Origin: Nitrospinaceae bacterium
GTDB lineage: Bacteria > Nitrospinota > Nitrospinia > Nitrospinales > VA-1
NCBI GenBank assembly: GCA_029261675.1
Contig: JAJDBA010000341.1
Coordinates: 1 to 22,289, forward strand
Reading direction: 5' to 3'
DNA: 22,289 bases
A program made the translations under genes and the position numbers. Below the pieces are notes generated by a model. It was not told the DNA's origin and ran no database searches. It worked only from the letters and a program-made list of their open reading frames with translations. Each line of letters begins with the position of its first letter. Position 1 is the first letter of the stretch. Positions 1-7,617 of the stretch are shown here, one piece after another.

Positions 1-96
1 GACAATACGAGGAAGAGTCAGACTGGAATAGTCGGCCTTTGCGATATCTGCAACAAACAAAAACGCCAGCCCCAATATGAAGAAATATTTTCTCAT
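1..96 (-). CDS. N-terminal fragment of a secreted protein, runs off left edge
   Basis: An ATG at 96 on the minus strand opens 32 codons that stay open to the window edge. The translation starts M-R-K-Y-F-F, then a hydrophobic stretch (ILGLAFLFVA), then A-K-A before D22. That is the basic, hydrophobic and small-residue pattern of a Sec signal peptide cleaved after A21, so the product is probably exported. An AAAGG sits directly against the start codon, too close to be a good ribosome site. Nothing of the mature protein beyond about 11 residues is visible, so no function can be given. It diverges from the aminotransferase at 218. Confidence 0.55.
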   Translation of the reverse strand, partial: MRKYFFILGLAFLFVADIAKADYSSLTLPRIV

Positions 97-206
97 CCTT
101 TTGAGTTTAAAACAGGAGGGGTGCCTATAGCAATGCATGTATTTTCTCTGTGTACGCAAGTCTCTGCATAAGGTAAACTGATCCAATCTTAGAACCTTTA
201 GCCAAA

Positions 207-212
207 TATAAT
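207..212 (+). promoter_or_regulatory. Candidate -10 box (TATAAT) 5 bp before the aminotransferase ATG
   Basis: A perfect TATAAT ends five bases before the ATG at 218. A sigma-70 start site would fall on or next to the start codon and give a leaderless transcript. No Shine-Dalgarno sequence precedes the ATG, which fits. I see no convincing -35 box at the right distance, so the call rests on the -10 and its placement. Confidence 0.4.
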
Positions 213-217
213 ATCTC

Positions 218-1288
218 ATGCCTCGAACCGTTTTACTCAATCCTGGCCCTGTTAACATCACAGACAAAGTGCGACAGGCCATGGCCTTGCCCGACCTTTG
301 CCACCGCGAGAAAGAATTTGCTGATTTAATGGCCGCTATTCGCAGCAAAACTCTACAAGCCTTCAATATCGAAAAAGAATTTACATCGGTGCTGGTTTCA
401 GGATCGGGGACTGCAGCGTTGGAAATGGCCGTATCGTCTTCGTTAACTCCGGGACGCTCCATGCTGGTCATCGAAAATGGTGTTTATGGTGAACGCATCG
501 GTAAGCTCTGTGATGTTTACAACTTTCATCGCCACACAATCAAGCTCGATTGGGGAATTCCCCCGAATCTCGATGACATCGAAGATATTTTAAAAAAGCG
601 AAGTGATATTGAAGTGGTTTCTCTGGTTCATCACGAAACAACAACCGGACTGCTCAACCCACTACAGTCTGTCGGGGAACTGGCAAAAAAATATGGCAAA
701 ATTTTCCTGGTCGATTGCATCAGCAGCCTGGCAGGGGATGAAATGGACTTCACCTCCATTGATATTGCAGTCGGTACTGCCAATAAGTGTTTACAAGGAG
801 TACCTGGAGTGTCTTTTGTTCTGTTCCGCAAAAAAGATCTCGCACGCTTAATCAAAATTCCACCACGCACTCTTTACTTCAATCTAACGGGATATCACAA
901 AGCCCAGGAAACAGGGGGACTGCTCTTCACCCCGGCTATCCCAGCGCATTACGCGCTCGATGTTGCACTCGATGAGTTGATCGAAGAAACGGTAGCGGGA
1001 AGAATAAAACGATATGGGGACGCCGCAAAATTTCTGCGTGACGGATTCAAAAATCTTGGCTTGGAGTTTTTAATTCCTGAAGAGTGGCGAAGCAATTGTC
1101 TAACCGGTTTAAAATTACCCAAGGGAATGAACTATGAAAAATTGCACGCAGAGTTAAAGTCTAACGGATTCATCATCTATGCAGGGCAGGGAAACTTGAG
1201 CGAAAGCATTTTTCGTGTCGCCAATATGGGAGATATTAAGCAAGAGGAGTTTCAACGGTTATTAAAAACCCTTGAAGCAATCGTTTAA
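218..1288 (+). CDS. Class V PLP aminotransferase, 2-aminoethylphosphonate-pyruvate transaminase-like
   Basis: This is a fold-type I, PLP-dependent aminotransferase of class V, 356 residues, the normal length of the family. The N-terminus (LLNPGPVNITDKV, then CHREKEF near residues 28-34) and the motif A-N-K-C-L-Q-G-V-P-G around the PLP lysine K190 are typical of PhnW. D166 is the expected partner of the pyridine nitrogen. An HHETTTG motif (139-144) and a C-terminal F-R-V-A-N-M-G-D-I are also family features. PhnW interconverts 2-aminoethylphosphonate plus pyruvate with phosphonoacetaldehyde plus alanine. It can serve phosphonate breakdown or, run the other way, phosphonolipid or phosphonoglycan synthesis. 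No PepM, Ppd, PhnX or PhnA partner is visible, so the direction is open. A related alanine-glyoxylate or serine-glyoxylate aminotransferase is the alternative. Confidence 0.8.
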   Translation: MPRTVLLNPGPVNITDKVRQAMALPDLCHREKEFADLMAAIRSKTLQAFNIEKEFTSVLVSGSGTAALEMAVSSSLTPGRSMLVIENGVYGERIGKLCDVYNFHRHTIKLDWGIPPNLDDIEDILKKRSDIEVVSLVHHETTTGLLNPLQSVGELAKKYGKIFLVDCISSLAGDEMDFTSIDIAVGTANKCLQGVPGVSFVLFRKKDLARLIKIPPRTLYFNLTGYHKAQETGGLLFTPAIPAHYALDVALDELIEETVAGRIKRYGDAAKFLRDGFKNLGLEFLIPEEWRSNCLTGLKLPKGMNYEKLHAELKSNGFIIYAGQGNLSESIFRVANMGDIKQEEFQRLLKTLEAIV

Positions 1289-1329
1289 TCCATAAGCACT
1301 TCCCCACTACCCCCATTTTAACTCAGCAT

Positions 1330-1358
1330 TTGGCACAGCTAAAATATTAGGTTAAAAT
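1330..1358 (+). promoter_or_regulatory. Sigma-70-like promoter upstream of the response regulator
   Basis: TTGGCA (1330-1335, five of six matches to the -35 consensus) is followed after exactly 17 bases by TAAAAT (1353-1358, five of six to the -10). Transcription would start near 1365 and leave a leader of about 80 nt before the response regulator at 1446. It lies in a very AT-rich gap (1289-1445) where AT-rich matches occur by chance, but the spacing is optimal. Confidence 0.55.
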
Positions 1359-1387
1359 ATTTAAATATCAAATACTTAAAAATTCTA

Positions 1388-1403
1388 GAGATTTTATAAT
1401 CTC
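1388..1403. repeat. Inverted repeat GAGATT-TTAT-AATCTC in the response-regulator leader
   Basis: A perfect 6-bp inverted repeat with a 4-base centre lies about 30 bp downstream of the -10 box and 42 bp before the response regulator start. It could be an operator or a small RNA hairpin. No T run follows, so it is not a typical intrinsic terminator. Confidence 0.35.
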
Positions 1404-1445
1404 CAAATAACAAGCTCCCTGTAGCCAGCAAATGGATTTTTTCTA

Positions 1446-1829
1446 ATGAAAATACTAATTATTGATGACGAAGCAATTTTTAGAATGATGATTGAATCTT
1501 TTTTAGATAGAGAAGGACATGATTTAGTTTTTGCGGAAAATGGCGAAGAAGGAATAAAGAAAGCGCGGGTCCATCAACCTGGACTTATATTATTGGATGG
1601 AAAGATGCCTGGAATTTCAGGATTCAAAACCTGCATGTTAATAAGAAAAGATGCAAAAATTAAAAATATACCTGTCATCATGTTAACAGCCCTGGACAAA
1701 GTGGGAGACGTAGAAGACGCTTTCAAGGCAGGTGCCGATGAATATATTGCAAAACCTATTGAGGCCAATACTTTCGTCTCAATACTTAACCGAAAATATA
1801 AAAGAATTGTTGGCAATCGACCTATATAG
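1446..1829 (+). CDS. Single-domain (CheY-like) response regulator
   Basis: The 127-residue protein is one receiver domain and nothing else. Acidic residues D7/D8 precede the phospho-acceptor D51 in L-L-D-G-K-M-P-G; T81 and K103 (in A-K-P-I) complete the active site. With no DNA-binding or enzymatic output domain it must act by protein contact or as a phosphate shuttle. It lies 89 bp upstream of, and in the same orientation as, a hybrid kinase ending in an HPt domain, so it is a natural acceptor or competitor in that phosphorelay (inference). No Shine-Dalgarno is visible before the ATG; an upstream ATG at 1432 hits a stop after four codons. Confidence 0.9.
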   Translation: MKILIIDDEAIFRMMIESFLDREGHDLVFAENGEEGIKKARVHQPGLILLDGKMPGISGFKTCMLIRKDAKIKNIPVIMLTALDKVGDVEDAFKAGADEYIAKPIEANTFVSILNRKYKRIVGNRPI

Positions 1830-1918
1830 CAAAAATTTAAAACCCTTTGGGAAAAAGCAAAAACCATAAAAGGTTATGAACAAAAGGCCCCTCCCAACAA
1901 ATAAAGAACGATTAGCAA

Positions 1919-4900
1919 ATGCAAAATCTTTCAATTAAATTAAAGGTTTATTGTAGCTTTGCCCTCCTGTTTCTAGTCGTTCTAATCTCTGCTTTTTTAA
2001 CATTCTGGTTCCAGAAAAATTCTCAAGAAGATGCCCGTATAACAAATGCTCTGGGTCGGCAACGTATGCTTAGCCAAGCCATGGGTAAATCCGTTTTCGG
2101 GTACGCCATGGCAAAAAGCAGAATTAAAACCATGGAGCAAAACGTTGACTCTCTAGACGACTACGTCACTCAGATGAGGATGATTTACACGCAATCCATT
2201 GTTGGAATCGCTAAAAAGTCCAATATAAAAATATCAATGCATCCTGAAAGGGAAACACACCCTTCTGTTCCCTACCCCGCTACTTTTACCCGGCTCGTAA
2301 ATACAACTTTTGGACAGGGCAGACCTTTAAAAATTGATATTTTTTCAGAAGCTCCAATAAACCCAACGCAGAATCTTAAATCCCCAGCCGATCTGGAAGC
2401 GAATGCATTCTTAAAAAATAATCCCGGGCAATTATTCAGCAAGGCATATGAAGAAGACCAAAAACTTTTTATTAATTTTTACTCTGCCGACATAGCAACT
2501 GTTGAAGCCTGCGCAACCTGCCACACAAAAATTAAAAAAGAACCCTTCAAATTAGGAGACCTCCTGGGAATCAGAAGATACAAATTATTATTCTCAGAAG
2601 ATATAGCTCTAGGAAAAATCGAAATCAACCCCAGTCTCGAGGAGTATGAAAGAGCTGCGGAGATATTCACGCAAACTCTAGCAGCAGCCAAATCAGGTGG
2701 GCAATACCCTGCAAATATGAGTATGACTGAGCATATCAACATGGATGCCATTGACAAACCCATTGCACAGAAAACCATAAAAATAATCGAAGAACAGTTA
2801 GCCGTTTTCAAGAATGAAGTTCAAACCCTACTCAACTCTGAAGTAAATTCATTGCCCTATCGGCTCGCTCAGGAAAAGATAATTAGAACCTCAAATACAA
2901 TGCGTAGCCACAGTAACGATCTGGTAAATATTTTCGCAAAAATAGCACAAAATAATCAGGAAAATATAAAGATGTCAGTCATTATTTGCGCCGCGGTAAC
3001 ACTACTTCTCCTTTTTATGATTGCCTATTACTTATCGACCGTTGTGATCAATCCGATCCGCAGAGTTTCTAATACTCTGACAGGGATTAGTGAGGGAAAC
3101 TTAAACCAAGAAAAACTCCTTGTTTCATCAGAGGACGAAGTGGGAATGCTAGGCCGATCCAGCAATAGATTGTTAGATGGATTACAAGAATTCATTGGTC
3201 ACAGCAGAGCTTTGCTAAAAGGACAGACAGACACATTGGATTTTGAAAGGATAACTCTAATCGGTGACTTCAAAAACTCCTTACTCACCATGCAAAAACA
3301 TGCAGAAGAAAGAAAGGGAGTGGAAGAGCAAAAAGAGGGATTGCACAAGCTCAGCGAGAACATGCACGGCGAACAGGAAATTTCAGCACTAGGCAACAAC
3401 ATTCTTATGTCACTCATGGATTATCTTAATTTGCCATTGGGAGCTTTATTCATTTTAAAAACAGATAACCTGCTTCACCGAGTTGCGAGTCACGGGTATC
3501 CCCAAAAAGACAATATTGAAGAATCTTTTGAACTAGGTTCAGGATTGGTGGGAAAGGCCGCTTTGCAGAATCAACCTGTAAAGGTGAGTGAAATCCCAGA
3601 AAACATTCGTATTAGTTTTGGGTTTGGAGAGGCCTCTCCCAAATTTATCCTACTTTATCCCCTTACTTATCATGATGAAGTCATTGGGGTTTTAGAGCTT
3701 GGATCCTTTGAAGATTTTACGCAAGATCAAACTAATTGGCTGGAGCAAGCTATAGAATCGATCCCTGTTTCCATTCGCGCTTGCCTTGATATCGCAATTC
3801 GAAAAGAAGCGGAACAGGAAATGAAACTAGCAAAACAAAAAGCGGAGGCGGCCGACACCGCTAAATCCCATTTTCTGGCAAATATGAGTCATGAAATTCG
3901 AACTCCTATGAACGCAATTATAGGAATGAGCGAATTAGCCCTAAAAACAAAATTGGATCCAAAGCAGGAAAACTATCTTTCCAAAATCCTTTTGTCATCA
4001 AAATCTTTGTTGGGAATCATCAATGACATCTTGGACTTTTCGAAAATCGAAGCCGGGAAAATGGATATGGAATTTGTAGAGTTCAGCATTGCGGATGTAC
4101 TGGAAAACCTTTCCACACTTATCACGCAAAAGGCTCACGAAAAGGGGTTAGAAATACTTTTCTCAATCGATAATAACGTTCCAACATTTTTAATGGGAGA
4201 CCCGTTGAGATTGGGGCAAATCCTTACCAATCTTTCAAACAATGCTGTCAAGTTTACAGAACAGGGTGAAGTTATTATCTCCATCGAAGCCATCGAAGAG
4301 AGTAAAGAATCGGTGACTCTAAGATTCGAAGTAAAAGATTCTGGAATTGGACTGACTCAGGAGCAAATGGATCGACTATTTAAATCCTTCAGTCAAGCAG
4401 ATACAACCACGACAAGAAAATATGGTGGTACTGGTTTGGGACTGGCTATCTCTAAAAAATTAGTTGAAAAAATGAAGGGTGAGATATGGGTTGAAAGTGA
4501 AGTGAATCAAGGCAGCCGATTCATCTTTACTGCGAATTTTAGCAACCCCATTCATAAACATAAAAAAGCCATGGAACCCACTCAAGACCTAAAGGGGATG
4601 CATATTCTCTTGGTGGATGACAATCAGGCTACCTTAGATATTCTTCAAAGTTCGCTGGAATCCCTTTCATTTCAAGTTACCCAAGCCATTTCAGGTGAGG
4701 CCGCTTTGGACATGCTTGACCAGGCTCAAGACGTTCCATTCGGATTGGTTTTTATGGATTGGAAAATGCCTGGATTGGATGGAATAGAAACCTCAAACCG
4801 AATAAGAAAGAAAACTATTTTGAATCCTCAGCCCAAAATAATCATGCTAACCGCATACGGCGGAGAAGATATTATGAGCAAGGCACAAGAAGCCAAGCTG

Positions 4901-5812
4901 GATGGTTTTTTGGTAAAACCTGTGACGCCTTCAAATCTGTTGGACTCCATAATGGGTGTATTTGGAAAGACGACCAATAAAATTTCACCCTCAGCCGTAA
5001 AATCAGGTTCTCAGGCACAAATAGCAGAGGAAATTAAGGGCTCGAACATTCTATTAGTTGAAGACAATGAAATCAATCAAGAGGTGGCACTTGAAGTATT
5101 GGAACAAGCCGGTCTATTGGTTACAGTAGTCAATAACGGTCAAGAAGCATTAGACGCGATGGTAACCGCAGACTTTGATTGTGTGCTTATGGATCTGCAA
5201 ATGCCAGTTATGGACGGATTTGAAGCGACGAAACACATTAGGAACAACCCTAAGCACAAGGCTCTTCCCATCATTGCCATGACGGCAAATGCTATGTCTG
5301 GTGACAAAGAAAGATGTCTGGATGCAGGAATGAATGACCATGTTGCCAAACCCATCGACACCAAACAACTATTTACCGCATTAAATCGATGGATCAAACC
5401 TGGAGAAAGAAAGGCCCCATCCACAAAAAAAACCAAAGAGGAAATTAAAACACCCGAATCATTTCCCGACCTACCGGGATTTGATGTCGACAAAGGATTA
5501 GAAATTCTTGGGGGTAATAAATCTCTTTATAGAAATTTATTAGTGAAACTGTATCAAGATTTTTCCGACTCCGCACAAAGAATTAAAGACTTGCTGGACA
5601 AAAACGATGAAGAAAATGCCGAGATATTGGCTCACACGGTCAAGGGAGTAGGAGCAAACCTCGGAGCCTTAAAACTTAGCAAACTAGCTGCCGACCTAGA
5701 AAATGCGGCAAAAACAAGTAGCACAGGTGACTACGAAAAAATGCTATCCGCTTTTGAAAAAGAACTCAAATTGGTTTCGGATGGCCTTAAAACTAACGGG
5801 TTTGAAGCTTAA
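1919..5812 (+). CDS. Hybrid histidine kinase with periplasmic heme-binding sensor, HAMP, GAF, two REC and HPt domains
   Basis: This 1297-residue kinase has a membrane segment at about 12-30, then a periplasmic sensor. The sensor begins with a PilJ/NarX-like helix (GRQRMLSQAM near residues 46-55) and continues as a DUF3365/Tll0287-like domain with a covalent heme motif C198-A-T-C-H202. A second membrane segment (about 352-374) leads to HAMP (375-428), GAF (about 495-625), HisKA with phospho-accepting H658, and HATPase with D807-S-G-I-G and a GGTGLGLAI box. Receiver 1 has phospho-site D947, receiver 2 has D1092, and a C-terminal HPt has H1239. All relay residues are present, so a full His-Asp-His phosphorelay is predicted. 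The signal is probably redox state, NO or another heme ligand, inferred from the heme motif. The adjacent CheY-like regulator may be the final acceptor. The start is assigned because it precedes the first membrane segment; no strong ribosome site is seen. Confidence 0.92.
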   Translation: MQNLSIKLKVYCSFALLFLVVLISAFLTFWFQKNSQEDARITNALGRQRMLSQAMGKSVFGYAMAKSRIKTMEQNVDSLDDYVTQMRMIYTQSIVGIAKKSNIKISMHPERETHPSVPYPATFTRLVNTTFGQGRPLKIDIFSEAPINPTQNLKSPADLEANAFLKNNPGQLFSKAYEEDQKLFINFYSADIATVEACATCHTKIKKEPFKLGDLLGIRRYKLLFSEDIALGKIEINPSLEEYERAAEIFTQTLAAAKSGGQYPANMSMTEHINMDAIDKPIAQKTIKIIEEQLAVFKNEVQTLLNSEVNSLPYRLAQEKIIRTSNTMRSHSNDLVNIFAKIAQNNQENIKMSVIICAAVTLLLLFMIAYYLSTVVINPIRRVSNTLTGISEGNLNQEKLLVSSEDEVGMLGRSSNRLLDGLQEFIGHSRALLKGQTDTLDFERITLIGDFKNSLLTMQKHAEERKGVEEQKEGLHKLSENMHGEQEISALGNNILMSLMDYLNLPLGALFILKTDNLLHRVASHGYPQKDNIEESFELGSGLVGKAALQNQPVKVSEIPENIRISFGFGEASPKFILLYPLTYHDEVIGVLELGSFEDFTQDQTNWLEQAIESIPVSIRACLDIAIRKEAEQEMKLAKQKAEAADTAKSHFLANMSHEIRTPMNAIIGMSELALKTKLDPKQENYLSKILLSSKSLLGIINDILDFSKIEAGKMDMEFVEFSIADVLENLSTLITQKAHEKGLEILFSIDNNVPTFLMGDPLRLGQILTNLSNNAVKFTEQGEVIISIEAIEESKESVTLRFEVKDSGIGLTQEQMDRLFKSFSQADTTTTRKYGGTGLGLAISKKLVEKMKGEIWVESEVNQGSRFIFTANFSNPIHKHKKAMEPTQDLKGMHILLVDDNQATLDILQSSLESLSFQVTQAISGEAALDMLDQAQDVPFGLVFMDWKMPGLDGIETSNRIRKKTILNPQPKIIMLTAYGGEDIMSKAQEAKLDGFLVKPVTPSNLLDSIMGVFGKTTNKISPSAVKSGSQAQIAEEIKGSNILLVEDNEINQEVALEVLEQAGLLVTVVNNGQEALDAMVTADFDCVLMDLQMPVMDGFEATKHIRNNPKHKALPIIAMTANAMSGDKERCLDAGMNDHVAKPIDTKQLFTALNRWIKPGERKAPSTKKTKEEIKTPESFPDLPGFDVDKGLEILGGNKSLYRNLLVKLYQDFSDSAQRIKDLLDKNDEENAEILAHTVKGVGANLGALKLSKLAADLENAAKTSSTGDYEKMLSAFEKELKLVSDGLKTNGFEA

Positions 5813-5833
5813 AAAAGGAAACAGTTAGTTTCC
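5811..5833 (-). terminator. Possible intrinsic terminator overlapping the end of the 61-residue gene
   Basis: Read on the minus strand, GGAAAC-TAACT-GTTTCC forms a 6-bp stem with a 5-base loop, followed at once by six T residues. The left arm is the last two sense codons of the small gene and the stop codon TAA is in the loop. The stem has only modest GC content, so strength is uncertain. The plus-strand kinase ends at 5812, so the element may also separate the two convergent transcripts. Confidence 0.5.
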
Positions 5834-6010
5834 ATCACACTGGCAATCTTCGACTTCAATTTCAACTGAATGTTCAGAAGCCGGGTTGGCTTTTAGCATC
5901 CATGGCTCGCGCACATACTTCTCACCTTTGCGATTACCAAACTCTTTAAGGCTCTCCTTATTATCTTTAAGGAACTGCGCCATTTTTGGTGTTTTGTGTC
6001 TTTCTGCCAT
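5825..6010 (-). CDS. Small hypothetical protein with C-terminal CxC
   Basis: The 61-residue protein is strongly charged and soluble, with a lysine-rich N-terminal half and an acidic C-terminus ending D-C-Q-C-D-G-N. The C-x-C pair could bind a metal or be redox-active (inference). The ATG at 6010 is chosen because AGAAGG lies eight bases upstream; a TTG two codons earlier would be in frame but poorly spaced. It lies 104 bp downstream of the TVP38-type gene on the same strand and may share its transcript. I do not recognise the family. The clear ribosome site and hairpin at its stop support a real gene. Confidence 0.6.
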   Translation of the reverse strand: MAERHKTPKMAQFLKDNKESLKEFGNRKGEKYVREPWMLKANPASEHSVEIEVEDCQCDGN

Positions 6011-6114
6011 TATCAATTCCTTCTGATCGCTTAGTTTATTTAGGAAAAGTCAGTTAACCTTAATAAAAGCTTCCAGTCAAGCGCTGAAAAGATTCTGAAA
6101 CTCTAAGGCTTCGT

Positions 6115-6777
6115 TTAGGCTTTCAATTTCTTATAAAAAATCGGGATTAAGGCTAGAGCACCCAGCAGTGATAAGGAACCCAAAACTTTCATGGACATAA
6201 TTTCTGCAAAGGAATTTATGGTTGCCAGGTTACTCCCCGCATTAGCGTAAATATACGTTGCTGGTAGTTTTCCAAACATCGTCCCCCAAAAGAAAAATTT
6301 CAAGGGAATTTGCGACAAGGCAAAACCTATATTGACAGCAAAAAAAGGAAATAGAGGAATCAACCTGAAGAATAAAACACTATTGAGAGGTTTTTCGCAT
6401 AAGTTATCGTTTACACCTCTGACTTTCTTTGCAAACTTTTCCTCCACCCAATCCCTCAACAAATAACGAGACACTAAAAATGCCAGCGCTGCCCCCAAAG
6501 TAGACCCAATAACCACGATACCCACTCCCAACGCAGGTCCGAAAATAAGCCCTGCCGCAAAACTGAGAAAAGTTGCTCCAGGAAGCAAAAACAACCCAAT
6601 CATAATGTAGGCCGTTATATATCCACCTATCATGGTTAGTGTATTTGCCTGATAAAAAGCTTCTAAACGATCTCGATTCAGCTTCAGGTTTTCCAGTGTG
6701 AAGTATTGCCTTTGATCAATATAAATGACCAGTGCGATTGCCAGTAGAAGCAATACCAGAAATTTCAGTTTTTTCAT
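6115..6777 (-). CDS. TVP38/TMEM64 (VTT domain, DedA-superfamily) membrane protein
   Basis: This 220-residue integral membrane protein has an N-terminal membrane anchor (about 5-20), a hydrophobic block starting near residue 50, and the family segment L-I-F-G-P-A-L-G near residues 77-84. It also has R-L-I-P-L-F-P-F-F-A-V-N near 138-149, with conserved arginine and prolines, and a C-terminal hydrophobic helix. The layout matches the YdjX/YdjZ/TVP38 family. DedA-superfamily proteins are proposed lipid scramblases or transporters tied to membrane homeostasis; the substrate here cannot be deduced. No good ribosome site precedes the ATG, but the K-K-L-K signal-anchor start is typical. It diverges from the 171-residue gene at 7058. 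Confidence 0.85.
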   Translation of the reverse strand: MKKLKFLVLLLLAIALVIYIDQRQYFTLENLKLNRDRLEAFYQANTLTMIGGYITAYIMIGLFLLPGATFLSFAAGLIFGPALGVGIVVIGSTLGAALAFLVSRYLLRDWVEEKFAKKVRGVNDNLCEKPLNSVLFFRLIPLFPFFAVNIGFALSQIPLKFFFWGTMFGKLPATYIYANAGSNLATINSFAEIMSMKVLGSLSLLGALALIPIFYKKLKA

Positions 6778-7057
6778 TTCAAACTAGCACTTTAATGGAA
6801 ATGCAAAAATCCCGGATCCAGCGTCTTAGTTTAGCAGACCCATTAAACAGACGATTCATTTATTCTGTCACTCTGAACCTTCTATTCTATCTATCCTCTG
6901 ATCATTTCAGCAGCAATTCTAAAATCGGCAACAAGCTTAAATCCTTTTACTATTTTTCACCTCTAACTATAGAAAATAAAATCTGTAACTAACCACACAT
7001 TAAGCCTGTTCTGACATATGGCTTTAAATCAAATTTTTAGGGTAGCGAGGACTAATA

Positions 7058-7573
7058 ATGGCAAATTTTAAGTTAAAAGCTCGTAACGTTCATGTCTATT
7101 GCAATCTGGAGGTTCGTTTGAAATCTCGAACCATGAAGGAACAGGCCAACAAGGAAGTGGAACGAATGGTCGACAAAAAAGATTTGTTCACCGAGTATGA
7201 ATGGAAAATTGAAGGATGCGAAGAGGGTGGAATCAATAGTTTTGATGCTAAATTAACAGACGCTATCGTAGAGCGCATCGATGAGGAAGAAACCGATGAG
7301 AATATTTTCTGGGACGGTTTAACCGCTCACTATGATTTAAATGTCGCACATATTCTAGTCAACACCAACTTGGAGACCCCTTTAAAATCGACCACCCGAG
7401 AAGATGCGATCACTGAAGTCAAAACTCTATGCAACAATCCTTCCGAGGACTACGATTGGAAAATCGAGAATTGCGATGAAGACAGCATAATTGAATTCGA
7501 TGAAGCATTAAAAAAGGAAATAGCTGAAGTCATCGGTAAAGATATAGAAGCCTGCGTTATAGAAGACACATGA
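7058..7573 (+). CDS. Unrecognised protein built of two copies of one ~60-residue unit
   Basis: The 171-residue soluble, acidic protein is an internal duplication. Copy one (about 11-75) and copy two (about 97-160) share N-L-E (16 and 104), L-K-S (21 and 109), and the core Y-x-W-K-I-E-x-C (47-54 and 132-139), then an F-D-x-x-L helix. One cysteine falls at the same place in each copy (C54, C139). There is no signal peptide, membrane segment or recognised catalytic motif. The start is supported by GAGGA seven bases upstream of the ATG. It ends 44 bp before the SagB-type gene in the same orientation, so co-transcription is likely. The pattern suggests a small alpha/beta or ferredoxin-like fold used twice, perhaps for binding; function unknown. 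Confidence 0.8.
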   Translation: MANFKLKARNVHVYCNLEVRLKSRTMKEQANKEVERMVDKKDLFTEYEWKIEGCEEGGINSFDAKLTDAIVERIDEEETDENIFWDGLTAHYDLNVAHILVNTNLETPLKSTTREDAITEVKTLCNNPSEDYDWKIENCDEDSIIEFDEALKKEIAEVIGKDIEACVIEDT

Positions 7574-7617
7574 TTCTTCATTGAATATTTCTTTTTCTCC
7601 CCTTATTCAAGACCAAT

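Noticed and set aside
121..171. Short GTG-initiated frame after AGGAGG at 115-120
   Set aside because: Only 16 codons, no space between the purine run and GTG, and no recognisable product.
6732..6992. 86-codon plus-strand frame overlapping the TVP38 gene start
   Set aside because: No ribosome site, no recognisable domain, and its first part is antisense to a well-supported membrane protein gene; the rest is ordinary AT-rich intergenic DNA.
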